Made by a program: the position numbers and the translations under genes. This document shows, one piece after another, positions 1 to 8,260 of a stretch of 64,000 nt of DNA (its first letter is position 1; each line of letters begins with the position of its first letter). Below the pieces are notes generated by a model. The model had not been told where the DNA came from, ran no database searches, and saw nothing but the letters and a program-made list of their open reading frames with translations. Source of the stretch: JAICIG01 sp035532215 (lineage in GTDB: Bacteria > Planctomycetota > Planctomycetia > Pirellulales > JAICIG01); contig DATKRK010000083.1 in the NCBI GenBank assembly GCA_035532215.1, forward strand, positions 1-64,000, given 5' to 3'.

Positions 1-230
1 CAAAACGCGTCGGGAATCTGGTGAAACTTTGATGATGGTCGGTTGGCCATTTTGCACCTCCATGCAGTTCGAGAAATGATCTCCTCTACCTGTATTACGG
101 ATGCTAGCGGCCATGCAGTTCGGTTCTCGGATAGGCTCTAATGTATTACGCCTCAGCTCTCGCGGCCGCCTCGTTCCCTTCGACGGAACCCCGGGGCGCT
201 CGCGCGGCCGGAGCCAGGTGCGGCCGCATG

Positions 231-551
231 TTATGCGGCGCTCGGCCGGAGGGCCTTGAGCTTTGTCACAATGTACTCGGCTTTTTCGCGGTTGAACGTC
301 TCTACGCGACCGCTCATGAGGAAGCACTCGACCAGACCGACAACGAACGGCAAATATGTCCAACAGAAAAGTAGATATAAGACGCCCAGTCCCACGCGCC
401 CCATGTAGAAATGGTGAGCCCCGAACAAGCCAAGAAACAGCGCGAGGAGAACACCGGTTGTTCCGCTCTTTCGGACCGCAAAGTACTCGTTTTGGAACAT
501 GAGCCGTTCGTGATCGGTGAGGTCCTTCAGGAGGATGATGTCGTCGAGCAT
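231..551 (-). CDS. TM2 domain membrane protein
   Basis: A 106-residue protein. Residues about 33-80 hold the TM2 pattern: a first hydrophobic helix ending in a GLFGAHHFYMGR segment, a short turn and a second helix. TM2 proteins are small two-helix inner-membrane proteins of mostly unknown role. The N-terminal 30 residues are polar and include a DHERLMFQNEY stretch; the C-terminus is basic and probably cytoplasmic. The start at 551 is preceded by AAAGGAG with about 6 bases of spacing, which supports it. It stands alone, with no same-strand neighbour close by. The family is clear from the motif; function is unknown. Confidence 0.85.
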   Translation of the reverse strand: MLDDIILLKDLTDHERLMFQNEYFAVRKSGTTGVLLALFLGLFGAHHFYMGRVGLGVLYLLFCWTYLPFVVGLVECFLMSGRVETFNREKAEYIVTKLKALRPSAA

Positions 552-762
552 GTGTGCTCCTTTCGTTGTTTCGCCTCATTCTCGTCCGGAATAACTCGTT
601 TATAGAAAGTTTCTGCCCATCACCTGCAGGCCGCAGATCTGCGGCCTGACGCGAAGGCAGTGGCTTGCGGCAAGTCGCATCGTATCAATCGGTTGTCTCG
701 TTGTCACGTTCTTGTCCGGCGTGATAGGCCGTTTCTGCCTGGCGCTCATCGGGCCGGCGAGG

Positions 763-867
763 CAGCCCGTCGGCCGGGCTGCGGACGCCGAGGGCGCCCC
801 GGTTCGAAACGTGCGCGTAGATCATGGTCGAGCGAACGCCGTTGTGGCCCGGCAGTTCCTGCACGGT
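763..867 (-). pseudogene. Tyrosine recombinase C-terminal fragment
   Basis: On the minus strand, about 35 codons read RTVQELPGH, then STMIYAHVSNRG, then GVRSPADGL. This is the C-terminal signature of integron/phage-type tyrosine recombinases (usual pattern RTVQELLGH...TTMIYTHVLNRG...GVRSP.D), including the last histidine box and the catalytic tyrosine of MIYAH. Nothing upstream (above about 867) resembles the rest of an integrase, so only the tail remains. It cannot be active. The break coincides with the start of a cupin-like fragment on the opposite strand, so two unrelated genes were joined here. Confidence 0.7.
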
Positions 868-1041
868 GCGGTCGTGCTCTTGCAAGGCGCGGCCCGGCTG
901 AGGGTCGAGGAGGGCGAAATCGAAATGCGGCCGGGCTCGTTCCTCCATATCCCCTCCCAGCGGCGGCATCGAGTAGAATGGACGACGCCCGACGAACCGA
1001 CGATCTGGCTGGCAATTCACTACGGAGACGAAACCCCATGA
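868..1041 (+). pseudogene. Cupin-domain protein, 5'-truncated
   Basis: From about 868 the plus strand encodes VVLLQGAARLRVEEGEIEM, then RPGSFLHIPSQRRHRVEWT, then EPTIWLAIHY. That is the second half of a small single-domain cupin of the type with a WVLLLEGEA...PGD...IPA...HRV.WT...WLAVHY pattern. The reading frame runs further upstream but loses all resemblance there and has no good start, so the N-terminal half is missing. Its TGA (1039-1041) overlaps the ATG of the esterase gene (1038), showing that the two were once translationally coupled. Confidence 0.65.
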
Positions 1042-1925
1042 AAACGATGGCTGCGTTGTTGCTCCTCGGCGCCTCGACTCTCGCCGCGCCTTGCGCTGCA
1101 AACTGCCAAGGCGCCGAACCGAAAGTCGCCCGCGACATTCCCTACGCCGAACCGAAGACCGAGCGGCAAACGCTCGATATCCATGCACCGCCGGAAGGCA
1201 AAGGCCATCCGGTCGTGTTCTGGATTCACGGCGGCGGCTGGCAGATGGGCGACAAGACCGGCGTGAAGCACAAACCACAGGCGTTCGTCGACCGAGGGTT
1301 CGTGTTCGTCTCGACCAACTATCGCCTGCTGCCGAAGGTGGAGATGGAAACCATCTTTCGCGACGTGGCCAAGTCGCTCGGCTGGGTCCACAAGCACATC
1401 GCCGAGTATGGCGGCGACCCGAATCGCATCCTGGTGATGGGCCATTCCGCCGGAGCCCAACTTGCGGCGCTGATGTGTACCGACGATCGCTATCTGAAGG
1501 CCGAAGGCGTGCCGTTCAGCGTGCTGGCGGGCTGCGTGCCGGTCGACGGCGACACCTACGACGTGCCGGCGATCATCGAAACGGCCGAGACGCGGCGCCG
1601 CGTCCACGGCCAGCCGCAGGCCAAGTTCGGCCATCGCGAAAAGTTCGGCATCACTCCTGAAAAGCACCGCGACTACTCGGCCGTCGCGCACGTGGCGCCG
1701 AACAAGGGCATTCCGCCGTTTCTGCTGCTGTACGTCGCCGACCATCCCGACACCACCGCGCAAGCCCAGCGTCTCGGCGCCGCGCTCAAAGGCGCCGGCA
1801 TCCCCGTCACGCTGTTCGGCGCCCGAGAGACGCACCACGTGCGGCTCAACGACAACCTCGGGCTGCCCGACGATCCTGCGACGAAGGCGCTGTGGGAGTT
1901 CGTGGACAAAGCATTGAAAAAGTGA
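1038..1925 (+). CDS. Secreted alpha/beta-hydrolase (esterase/lipase, HSL/BD-FAE-like)
   Basis: A 295-residue protein with an N-terminal signal peptide (MKTMAALLLLGASTLAAPCA). The mature part has the HGGGW oxyanion-hole motif near residue 60, the nucleophile elbow GHSAG near 137, and a late histidine in ETHHVRL as the likely catalytic base. This matches carboxylesterases of the hormone-sensitive-lipase group, which cleave ester bonds of small acyl or sugar esters; the substrate here cannot be told. The ATG at 1038 is chosen because it starts the signal peptide; the frame is open further upstream only by chance. It overlaps the stop of the cupin remnant by ATGA. Confidence 0.85.
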   Translation: MKTMAALLLLGASTLAAPCAANCQGAEPKVARDIPYAEPKTERQTLDIHAPPEGKGHPVVFWIHGGGWQMGDKTGVKHKPQAFVDRGFVFVSTNYRLLPKVEMETIFRDVAKSLGWVHKHIAEYGGDPNRILVMGHSAGAQLAALMCTDDRYLKAEGVPFSVLAGCVPVDGDTYDVPAIIETAETRRRVHGQPQAKFGHREKFGITPEKHRDYSAVAHVAPNKGIPPFLLLYVADHPDTTAQAQRLGAALKGAGIPVTLFGARETHHVRLNDNLGLPDDPATKALWEFVDKALKK

Positions 1926-1930
1926 GCAAG

Positions 1931-2002
1931 GTAGGGTGGGGCGATAGCCCCACGCGCTTTTGCCGCGCGAAACGAACGCGTGGGGCTATCGCCCCACCCT
2001 AC
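1931..2002. repeat. Nested palindromic repeat between genes
   Basis: Two perfect 26-base arms (1931-1956 and 1977-2002) are inverted copies of each other around a 20-base spacer. Each arm is itself a palindrome (GTGGGGCGATAGCCCCAC). The element fills the gap between the esterase stop and the DUF2306 gene. It could act as a bidirectional terminator or be a REP/REPIN-type mobile palindrome. Confidence 0.85.
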
Positions 2003-2027
2003 CTGACTCGCGCCAGGGCTTCGAGCC

Positions 2028-2711
2028 ATGCCGAACGTCCGCTCTACTAAATTGCAACGAGCGCTGACACTGCTGGCGGGGCTATTAATCCTTAAAGTCA
2101 CCGCCGCGGTGGTGCTGGGCTACCGCAATTACTTTCCCCCCGATTTCAATGCCGATTTTCTACGAGGGCGGGAGGGCTATTTCTTTGCCGGTTACCAGTG
2201 GCCGTTCTACGCGCACATCGCGTCGGGCCCCGTCTCGCTCGTGCTGGGCACGCTGCTCGTCAGCGAGCGATTCCGGATGCGGTTTGCGAAGTGGCATCGC
2301 CGGCTGGGGCGGCTTCAAGTCGCGTCGATCCTGCTGTTGGTGGCGCCCAGCGGGTTGTGGATGGCTTATTACGCTCAGGCAGGCGCCGCAGCAGCCGCCT
2401 CCTTCGCGCTGTTGGCGATTCTGACGGCAAGCTGCGCCGCACTCGGCTGGAGAGCGGCCGTCGGGAGGCGCTTCGCCGTCCACCGACGCTGGATGCGGCG
2501 GTGCTTCGTGTTGCTCTGTTCCGCCGTGTTGCTCAGGCTCATCGGCGGGCTGGCCACGGTCGCCGGCGTGTACGCCCTTTGGTTCGATCCGCTGGCGGCG
2601 TGGGTCTGTTGGATCCTGCCGTTGGCGGTTTTCGAACTCAGCGCGTCGAGGAAGAACCGGCGAGGGGCGCGCTGGTCCGCCCAGCCTTCGCCAACCGCCG
2701 CCGTGCAATGA
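2028..2711 (+). CDS. DUF2306 family membrane protein
   Basis: A 227-residue integral membrane protein with roughly six hydrophobic segments: near residues 10-32, 58-78, 95-115, 120-142, 158-178 and 190-208. Diagnostic for DUF2306 are the histidine-containing helix AHIASGPVSLVLG, the HRRLGRLQ segment and a later AVHRRWMRR loop. These conserved histidines could bind metal or heme, but the family has no established function. The ATG at 2028 lies just beyond the palindromic repeat; no strong ribosome site is seen. The C-terminal tail after residue 208 is basic, low in complexity and probably cytoplasmic. Confidence 0.75.
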   Translation: MPNVRSTKLQRALTLLAGLLILKVTAAVVLGYRNYFPPDFNADFLRGREGYFFAGYQWPFYAHIASGPVSLVLGTLLVSERFRMRFAKWHRRLGRLQVASILLLVAPSGLWMAYYAQAGAAAAASFALLAILTASCAALGWRAAVGRRFAVHRRWMRRCFVLLCSAVLLRLIGGLATVAGVYALWFDPLAAWVCWILPLAVFELSASRKNRRGARWSAQPSPTAAVQ

Positions 2712-2727
2712 GGCCGCGCTCGGCGGC

Positions 2728-3489
2728 TTACTCGCCGTAACCAGCGACGGAATCGTTGCCCGCAATGGAAATGAGCGCCAGCCTTGTTGCTGCTGGCGTC
2801 TCGGCCGACAGAAACCGCACGTGACCGTCGACGAACAAGGCGTCTATTCCGCCGGAGTGAGGCAGCGGAGTGCCCGGCCCGAAAGCGAGCACGGTTTTCT
2901 CGTCCGCATCGACAGGCGCCATCCAAGGGACGGCCTGCTCGGAACCGACCTCGATGACCATCAGCGTTTCCGCATGATCGTCGGTGATTTCCGCTAGCCG
3001 TCTCGGCTGCTCCAGCCGCAGGCAGCCGCCCGGCGCCACGACGGCCAGGTAGGCGGTGTGATTCGCCGGAAAATCCCCCGAGGGGCAACGATAAACGCCA
3101 ACGACGGCCTGAAATGCTTCCGCATTGGCCGGATCGTCCCACGGTTTTGACAGATCGATTTTCTTGTAGAGCGCGATCTGTTCCATAAACGGCAGAATCA
3201 GCGTCCGCCAACTGTGCAAGCGTCGGCCGTCGGCATCAACCGTATAGGCCGGCGGCAAGGCATGGTATTTCGATTCGTACTCGTGCAACGCCAGGCCGAT
3301 TTGCTTGAGGTTGTTGAAGCACTGCGAGCGGCGAGCAGCCCCGCTGGAGGTGCGCACTGCCGGCAACAGCAGTGCGATCAAGACCACGATAATCCCAATG
3401 ACCACGAGCAGTTCGACCAGCGTGAACCCCTGCTTCCGCACCGACGCATCGCTGCGAAATTCCGGGCCGATTTCGAAATTGCCAGTCAT
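2728..3489 (-). CDS. DUF1559 pseudopilin-like protein
   Basis: A 253-residue protein. It begins with a prepilin-type leader, QGFTLVELLVVIGIIVVLIA, whose cleavage would follow the glycine before FTLVELL. Next comes the DUF1559 body: NNLKQIGLALHEYES, then YRCPSGD, and a C-terminal DALFVDGHVRFLS motif. DUF1559 proteins are greatly expanded in planctomycetes and are thought to be exported, pilin-like surface proteins. The start at 3489 is preferred because GGGGGAGG sits 7 bases upstream; the frame remains open to 3615 without a better site. The stop lies 17 bases past the convergent DUF2306 stop. Confidence 0.85.
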   Translation of the reverse strand: MTGNFEIGPEFRSDASVRKQGFTLVELLVVIGIIVVLIALLLPAVRTSSGAARRSQCFNNLKQIGLALHEYESKYHALPPAYTVDADGRRLHSWRTLILPFMEQIALYKKIDLSKPWDDPANAEAFQAVVGVYRCPSGDFPANHTAYLAVVAPGGCLRLEQPRRLAEITDDHAETLMVIEVGSEQAVPWMAPVDADEKTVLAFGPGTPLPHSGGIDALFVDGHVRFLSAETPAATRLALISIAGNDSVAGYGE

Positions 3490-4033
3490 TGTGCGACCTC
3501 CCCCCAAGCGAAGTTCATCGATTCGACGCGCCGACGGGATGTGTACGAACGGGTTCATTTTACGCCGCATTGATGCGCCGGCCGCGTTCAGGTTTGGAAG
3601 CCGGTGTTCTGACAATAGCCGAGCAAGTCGGTGGCGACCAGTGCGTCAGGCGCGTGATCGAGCAATTGTGCTAAGGTCGCCGACGTCAAACCGCCGCATT
3701 CGAACGCTCTGCGACTATAGGCGACATCGCGGGACAGCATCTTCGACATTACAGATACCCTTTGCGGCACTTCCTTGAGATTTCAGTGGCGCCCTCGAAA
3801 ACAATTTAGCCTCTGCCGCAGCGGCCTTGGCCTCGTCAAGGGTTTTGCTAGGTCATCGCCCAGCCCGGCTGATTCATCACTGCTCGCATAGGGAGCGTTT
3901 GGCGAGCAAGCGCGCGATTTCCGAAGCCGCCGGCAATGGAGTGGCGTGGGGACGCTCCGCCTGACGCTGGTCGTGCTCGTAGAAGCTGCTTCGATTGTAA
4001 GGGCTTCGCAGCCAGTAACGCAGCGGAGGTTGA
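3490..4033. other. Intergenic stretch without a convincing gene
   Basis: No complete gene is supported. On the minus strand, 3588-3746 is an open reading of about 52 codons with no recognisable domain. Also on the minus strand, about 3877-4028 reads uninterrupted (for example PPLRYWLRSPYNRSSFYEHD, ending in RLLAKRS) but has no start codon. It lies directly behind the Crp/Fnr stop and may be the tail of a decayed gene. Neither is called as a CDS. Confidence 0.4.
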
Positions 4034-4750
4034 CTAAAACGATTTCAGGATCGACTTATAAACCGCGTTGATCCGACGAAAACATTCGCAACTGGCCTGT
4101 TCCAGCCCCGCACGATCCAGAACGCGGACTTTTCCTCGGCGGTATTCGATCAGACCCTTTTTCCGAAGCTGGCGAGCCGCGGCCGTGACGCTCATCCGCC
4201 GCACCCCGAGCATTCCCGCAACGGCTTCCTGCGTGAGCAAGAATTCGTCGGCGCCGACTCGATCCTGGGTCATCAGCAACCAGCGGCTACACTGCTGCTG
4301 GACCTGGTGTACCCGACTGCATGCGGCGGCCAGCGACACCTGGGCCGTGAAAGCGGCGGTAAAACGCAGCAAGACGCTGTGCAGCAACTGGCCGGGCCGC
4401 GCCACCCTCCTGAAAGTTTCTGCCGGCATTCGCCAGGCTTCGCCGGCATTTTGGACCACCGCTCGGAACGGCGTGTCGTCCAAATTCAAAAACAGGCACA
4501 GCGGAATCATGCCTTCGCGTCCGATCAAGGCGGCCCCAATCTGTTGGCAGCCTGCGATCTCCACGAGCTGGGCGACGACGCCGCTGCGGGGGAAGTAAAC
4601 GAACTCGAAGTGCCCCGGCTCGAGCAGAACCTGTCCTGGTTCGAGCGGAACGAGTTCGAGGTGTTTCGCCAGTCGACGGAACTCCGCCTCGGGAAGCGCG
4701 GCGAGCAACCGATTCATCGGCGGACCGGCCACGCCGCGGCGTTTAGCCAT
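4034..4750 (-). CDS. Crp/Fnr family transcriptional regulator
   Basis: A 238-residue regulator. Residues about 20-130 form a cyclic-nucleotide-binding-type beta barrel (LEPGQVLLEPGH, then FVYFPRSGVVAQL); residues about 150-220 form a winged helix of the HTH_Crp_2 type, with recognition helix region TQEAVAGMLGVRRMSVTAAA. The subgroup with 'YFPRSGVVS' and 'EGM' motifs often lacks the cAMP-contact Arg/Ser pair, and none is evident here, so the ligand is unknown. No cysteine cluster for an Fnr iron-sulfur centre is seen. It is divergent from the FixJ-like regulator across about 270 bases that probably hold both promoters. The start could also be the Met 11 codons downstream. Confidence 0.85.
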   Translation of the reverse strand: MAKRRGVAGPPMNRLLAALPEAEFRRLAKHLELVPLEPGQVLLEPGHFEFVYFPRSGVVAQLVEIAGCQQIGAALIGREGMIPLCLFLNLDDTPFRAVVQNAGEAWRMPAETFRRVARPGQLLHSVLLRFTAAFTAQVSLAAACSRVHQVQQQCSRWLLMTQDRVGADEFLLTQEAVAGMLGVRRMSVTAAARQLRKKGLIEYRRGKVRVLDRAGLEQASCECFRRINAVYKSILKSF

Positions 4751-5022
4751 CGAAGCGCCCCCACCTTTGACGGGATCAAGGCTCGCTAATGGAACGGTTG
4801 AAAATGTTCGATAACGCTCTTAGCAGAAACGCCCCGCTCCGAACGCGATCAACTTCACGTTACCCGATAAGCGGAGGCTTTAACAGAGGCGTCCGGAACC
4901 GGAAATCGAAGAACACCCTTGAGGCGCGGCCACGGCCCGATTCGGCAACCATCCGGCATATCAGGAGCTACGGGGCATTTGCAGAAACTTCATCCGGCGG
5001 CACTGCCTTAGGAGCGCCGATC

Positions 5023-5640
5023 ATGGACCAACCCACCGCCACGGTTTTCATCGTCGACGACGACCGCGAAATCAGCGCCGTGCTGCGTGAAATCGTCGAA
5101 TCGGCCGGTTTTTCCAGCGTCTTGTGCCCAAACGCCGAATGTTTCTTGCAAGCCTGTCGCAGCGAAACGCCGGGCTGCATGATTCTCGACGTGCAGCTTC
5201 CGGGGATGAGCGGGTTGGAACTTCAGCGAACGCTCGGCGCGAATCCCGTCTGCATGCCCGTCATTGTCTTGACGGGACACTCTTCGGTGAAACTCGCCGT
5301 CGAAGTCATGCAGGCGGGGGCTTTTTCGTTCCTGGAGAAACCCGCATCTCCGCCGCAACTGCTCCAGTTGGTGCAGGAGGCCGTCGAACTCGATGCCGCC
5401 AAAAAGCGTCAGGCTACGGAGCATCGCGAGGCGGCCCAGCGCGTCGCCGATCTGTCCGAGCGCGAACGCGAGGTGATGAAACTGCTGGTCGAGGCGACCG
5501 CGCCCAAGACGATCGCCAAGCAGTTGGGCATCAGCACGAAGACGGTCGACTTTCATCGCAACAACCTGTTGGCCAAGATGAAGTGCGACAGCGTTTCGGA
5601 GTTGATTCGCTTCTCGATTCAGAACGAACTGGCACATTAA
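5023..5640 (+). CDS. FixJ/NarL-type response regulator (REC-LuxR)
   Basis: A 205-residue regulator. The receiver domain (about 1-120) has the acidic pair VDDD, the phosphoacceptor in ILDVQLPGMSG, the switch Thr in VLTGHS, and the lysine in FLEKP. A LuxR-type helix-turn-helix follows (about 140-200: LSEREREVMKLL, then GISTKTVDFHRNNLLAKM). Such proteins activate transcription when phosphorylated by a partner histidine kinase; none is adjacent except CheA, 340 bases downstream. The start at 5023 is preceded by AGGAG, and the reading frame upstream of it lacks domain content. GC-rich repeats separate it from cheA, so it is probably not part of that operon. Confidence 0.9.
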   Translation: MDQPTATVFIVDDDREISAVLREIVESAGFSSVLCPNAECFLQACRSETPGCMILDVQLPGMSGLELQRTLGANPVCMPVIVLTGHSSVKLAVEVMQAGAFSFLEKPASPPQLLQLVQEAVELDAAKKRQATEHREAAQRVADLSEREREVMKLLVEATAPKTIAKQLGISTKTVDFHRNNLLAKMKCDSVSELIRFSIQNELAH

Positions 5641-5675
5641 GCCGCTCCCGGCCGGCCGGTTGAAGTTTCGTTCAT

Positions 5676-5800
5676 GGAGGGCCGGGCGCCCTCGCCCGTT
5701 GCACATCGCCGAGCGGGGGCGCCCGGCCCTCCAGGGCGCTTCGCCGGGCGGGGGCGCCCGGCCCTCCACGTTATCGCCGGGCGGGGGCGCCCGGCCCTCC
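5676..5800. repeat. Cluster of GC-rich repeats upstream of cheA
   Basis: Three direct copies of a CGGGCGGGGGCGCCCGGCCC-type unit (5714-5732, 5745-5767, 5778-5800) and one inverted copy (5676-5698). The central GGGCGCCC part is self-complementary, so every copy can fold. A close variant occurs twice just after the chemosensory operon (14941-15007). Most of the 338-base gap between the response regulator and cheA is this cluster; 5801-5978 shows nothing else recognisable apart from the cheA ribosome site. Confidence 0.85.
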
Positions 5801-5978
5801 TTGGCCGTGGGGCAAGACAATCGGCTGCCTCCAACCCGGCATTTTGCTAGTCCGCTTACGGGTGGCGTCGGCGCCCTTCGTAAGCCATATCCATTGGGCA
5901 AGCAAGCACGGCGATAGTCATGGCGGCTATCGGGCGATCCGTGACGGCCGAAGCGGTGCGAGCGGAGGGAATGATCTC

Positions 5979-8246
5979 ATGAACGACATGGATCAGATCG
6001 TCAAGGAGTTTCTGGTCGAGAGCTACGAGAACCTCGACCAACTCGATCGAGATCTGGTGCACCTTGAAGAAGACCCGCACGACAAAGAGCGGCTGGCCAG
6101 CATCTTTCGCACGATTCACACGATCAAGGGCACCTCGGGCTTCTTCGCCTTTACGAACCTCGAGTCGGTGGCGCACGTCGGCGAAAACCTGCTCTGCAAG
6201 CTGCGCGAAGGCGAGCTGACGTTGACGCCCGAAATCACCAGCGCGCTGTTGGCCATGGTCGACGCCGTGCGGCAGATGCTGGCCAGCGTCGAAGAGACCG
6301 GCAGCGAAGGACAAAACCAATACGGCGAACTGATCCAGACTCTGACCAGGCTGCACGCGGCCTCGGCCTCTTCGGCCGCCGAAGTCGCAGGGCTGGCCGA
6401 ATCGGCCCTTGAGGAAGTCGCCGAACTCGTGTCCGCCGAGCTTGAGGCCTGCCAAGAAGCCGCCGTTGCGGCGGCGACCGAACCGGAACCGCCGCCGGCG
6501 CCCCTCGCCGAGCCGAGCGAACCGTTCGCCGAATTGGCCGCCAAGGCGACCGACGGCAAGGCGGGCGCCTTGTCGGACGGCAACATCCGCGTTGACGTGG
6601 GCTTGCTCGACAAGCTGATGAACCTGGTGGGCGAACTCGTATTGGCTCGCAACCAGATTCTGCAATTCAAAGCCGCGCACAACGACGCCGCCTTCGTCAG
6701 CACGTCGCAACGGCTGAACCTGATTACGACCGAGTTGCAAGAGGGGGTGATGAAGACCCGCATGCAGCCGATCGGCAACATCTGGAACCGCTTTCCGCGC
6801 GTGGTCCGCGATCTGGCGATGGCCTGCGGCAAGGAAGTGCGGATCGAGATGGAGGGCAAGGAGACCGATCTCGACAAGACGATCATCGAGGCCATCAAGG
6901 ATCCGCTGACCCATCTAGTGCGGAACAGCGTCGACCACGGCATCGAACCGCCCGAAGTGCGGCGCCAGCGCGGCAAACCGGCCGAAGGCAGGCTGTTCCT
7001 CCGCGCGTTCCACGAAGGAGGCCAGGTCAACATCGAAATCGCCGACGACGGCGCCGGCATCGACCCTGAGAAGCTCAAGCAAAAGGCTCTGGAGCGCGGG
7101 CTGATCAGCCGCGAACACGCGGCCCGGATGGGCGAGCGCGAGGCGCTGAACCTGATCTTCCTGCCGGGCTTTTCCACGGCGGCCAAAGTCAGCAATATTT
7201 CGGGCCGCGGCGTGGGCATGGACGTGGTGAAGACGAACATCGAAAAGATCGGCGGGGCCGTCGATCTGCAAAGCGAACTGGGCCAAGGCACGACGATCAA
7301 GATCAAGATCCCGCTGACCTTGGCCATCATTCCGGCCCTGGTCGTGACCAGCGGCGGCGACCGCTACGCGATTCCGCAGGTCAGCCTGCTGGAACTGGTG
7401 CGGCTCGACGGCGAGCAGGCGCGCAAAGGGATCGAACGGATTCACGGCGTGCCGGTCTACCGCCTGCGCGGCCATCTGTTGCCGCTGGTCTACCTGAACC
7501 GGCAATTGAAAGTGGCCGGCGAGGCTCGCGAGACGGACGACCAGGCGGTCAACATCGTCGTCTTGCAAGCCGACGACCGGCACTTCGGGCTGGTCGTCGA
7601 CGGCATCAACGATACGGAAGAAATCGTGGTCAAGCCGCTCAGCAAACAGCTCAAGGGGGTCTCGGTATTCGCCGGGGCCACGATCATGGGCGACGGGCAG
7701 GTGGCGTTGATCCTCGACGTGCTGGGCATCGCCCAAAGCGCGGGAGTCGTCTCCGAAACGCGCGACCGCAGCCTCGGCGCCGCGGCGGCGCGAACCCAGC
7801 AGCAGCGAGACCAGTGGCAAGCCTTGCTGCTGGTCGGGTTGGGCCGCGAAGGCCGGGCCGCGATTCCGCTGTCCTTGGTCGCGCGGCTGGAAAAAATCCC
7901 GCTCGAGCAGGTCGAACGCGCCGCCGAACAGGAGGTGGTGCAGTACCGGGGGCGAATCCTGCCTTTGATCCGTTTGAAACAGGTTCTGCCGGGATACGAG
8001 GACGAAGCGGCCGGCGACGCCGAACTGTTGCAGGTAGTGGTCTATGCCGATCGCGAACACGGCGTGGGCCTGGTCGTCGACCGGATCCTGGACATCGTCG
8101 AAACGCAACTGGAAGTCCGCCACAACGCGAAGCGGCCCGGCATCCTCGGTTCGGCGGTGATCCAACAACGCGTGACCGATCTGCTGGACGTGCCGGGCGT
8201 GATCCGCCTGGTCGATCCGGCTGCTTACGAAACGGCCGCACCATGA
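5979..8246 (+). CDS. cheA: Chemotaxis histidine kinase CheA with two CheW-like domains
   Basis: A 755-residue CheA. Residues 1-110 form the HPt domain, with phosphoacceptor His47 in FRTIHTIKGTSGFF. An Ala/Glu/Pro linker (about 125-195) replaces the usual CheY-binding P2 domain. The dimerisation helices start near 202 (VGLLDKLMNLVGELVLARNQ). The ATPase domain has the N box HLVRNSVDHG (near 313-322) and G boxes DDGAGID and GRGVGMD (near 407). Two CheW-like domains follow, about 451-590 and 611-740. CheA autophosphorylates in response to receptors and passes phosphate to CheY and CheB. The ATG at 5979 is chosen over the longer frame because GGAGGG precedes it and the HPt begins there. Confidence 0.95.
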   Translation: MNDMDQIVKEFLVESYENLDQLDRDLVHLEEDPHDKERLASIFRTIHTIKGTSGFFAFTNLESVAHVGENLLCKLREGELTLTPEITSALLAMVDAVRQMLASVEETGSEGQNQYGELIQTLTRLHAASASSAAEVAGLAESALEEVAELVSAELEACQEAAVAAATEPEPPPAPLAEPSEPFAELAAKATDGKAGALSDGNIRVDVGLLDKLMNLVGELVLARNQILQFKAAHNDAAFVSTSQRLNLITTELQEGVMKTRMQPIGNIWNRFPRVVRDLAMACGKEVRIEMEGKETDLDKTIIEAIKDPLTHLVRNSVDHGIEPPEVRRQRGKPAEGRLFLRAFHEGGQVNIEIADDGAGIDPEKLKQKALERGLISREHAARMGEREALNLIFLPGFSTAAKVSNISGRGVGMDVVKTNIEKIGGAVDLQSELGQGTTIKIKIPLTLAIIPALVVTSGGDRYAIPQVSLLELVRLDGEQARKGIERIHGVPVYRLRGHLLPLVYLNRQLKVAGEARETDDQAVNIVVLQADDRHFGLVVDGINDTEEIVVKPLSKQLKGVSVFAGATIMGDGQVALILDVLGIAQSAGVVSETRDRSLGAAAARTQQQRDQWQALLLVGLGREGRAAIPLSLVARLEKIPLEQVERAAEQEVVQYRGRILPLIRLKQVLPGYEDEAAGDAELLQVVVYADREHGVGLVVDRILDIVETQLEVRHNAKRPGILGSAVIQQRVTDLLDVPGVIRLVDPAAYETAAP

Positions 8247-8260
8247 GCAAGGAGTCCGAC

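Noticed and set aside
141..374. Small plus-strand frame of 77 codons opposite the TM2 gene
   Set aside because: It overlaps the TM2 gene antisense and has no domain or good ribosome site.
660..1037. Longer start for the esterase at GTG 660
   Set aside because: The added 126 residues are Arg-rich and run across the cupin/integrase scar; a signal peptide begins at ATG 1038.
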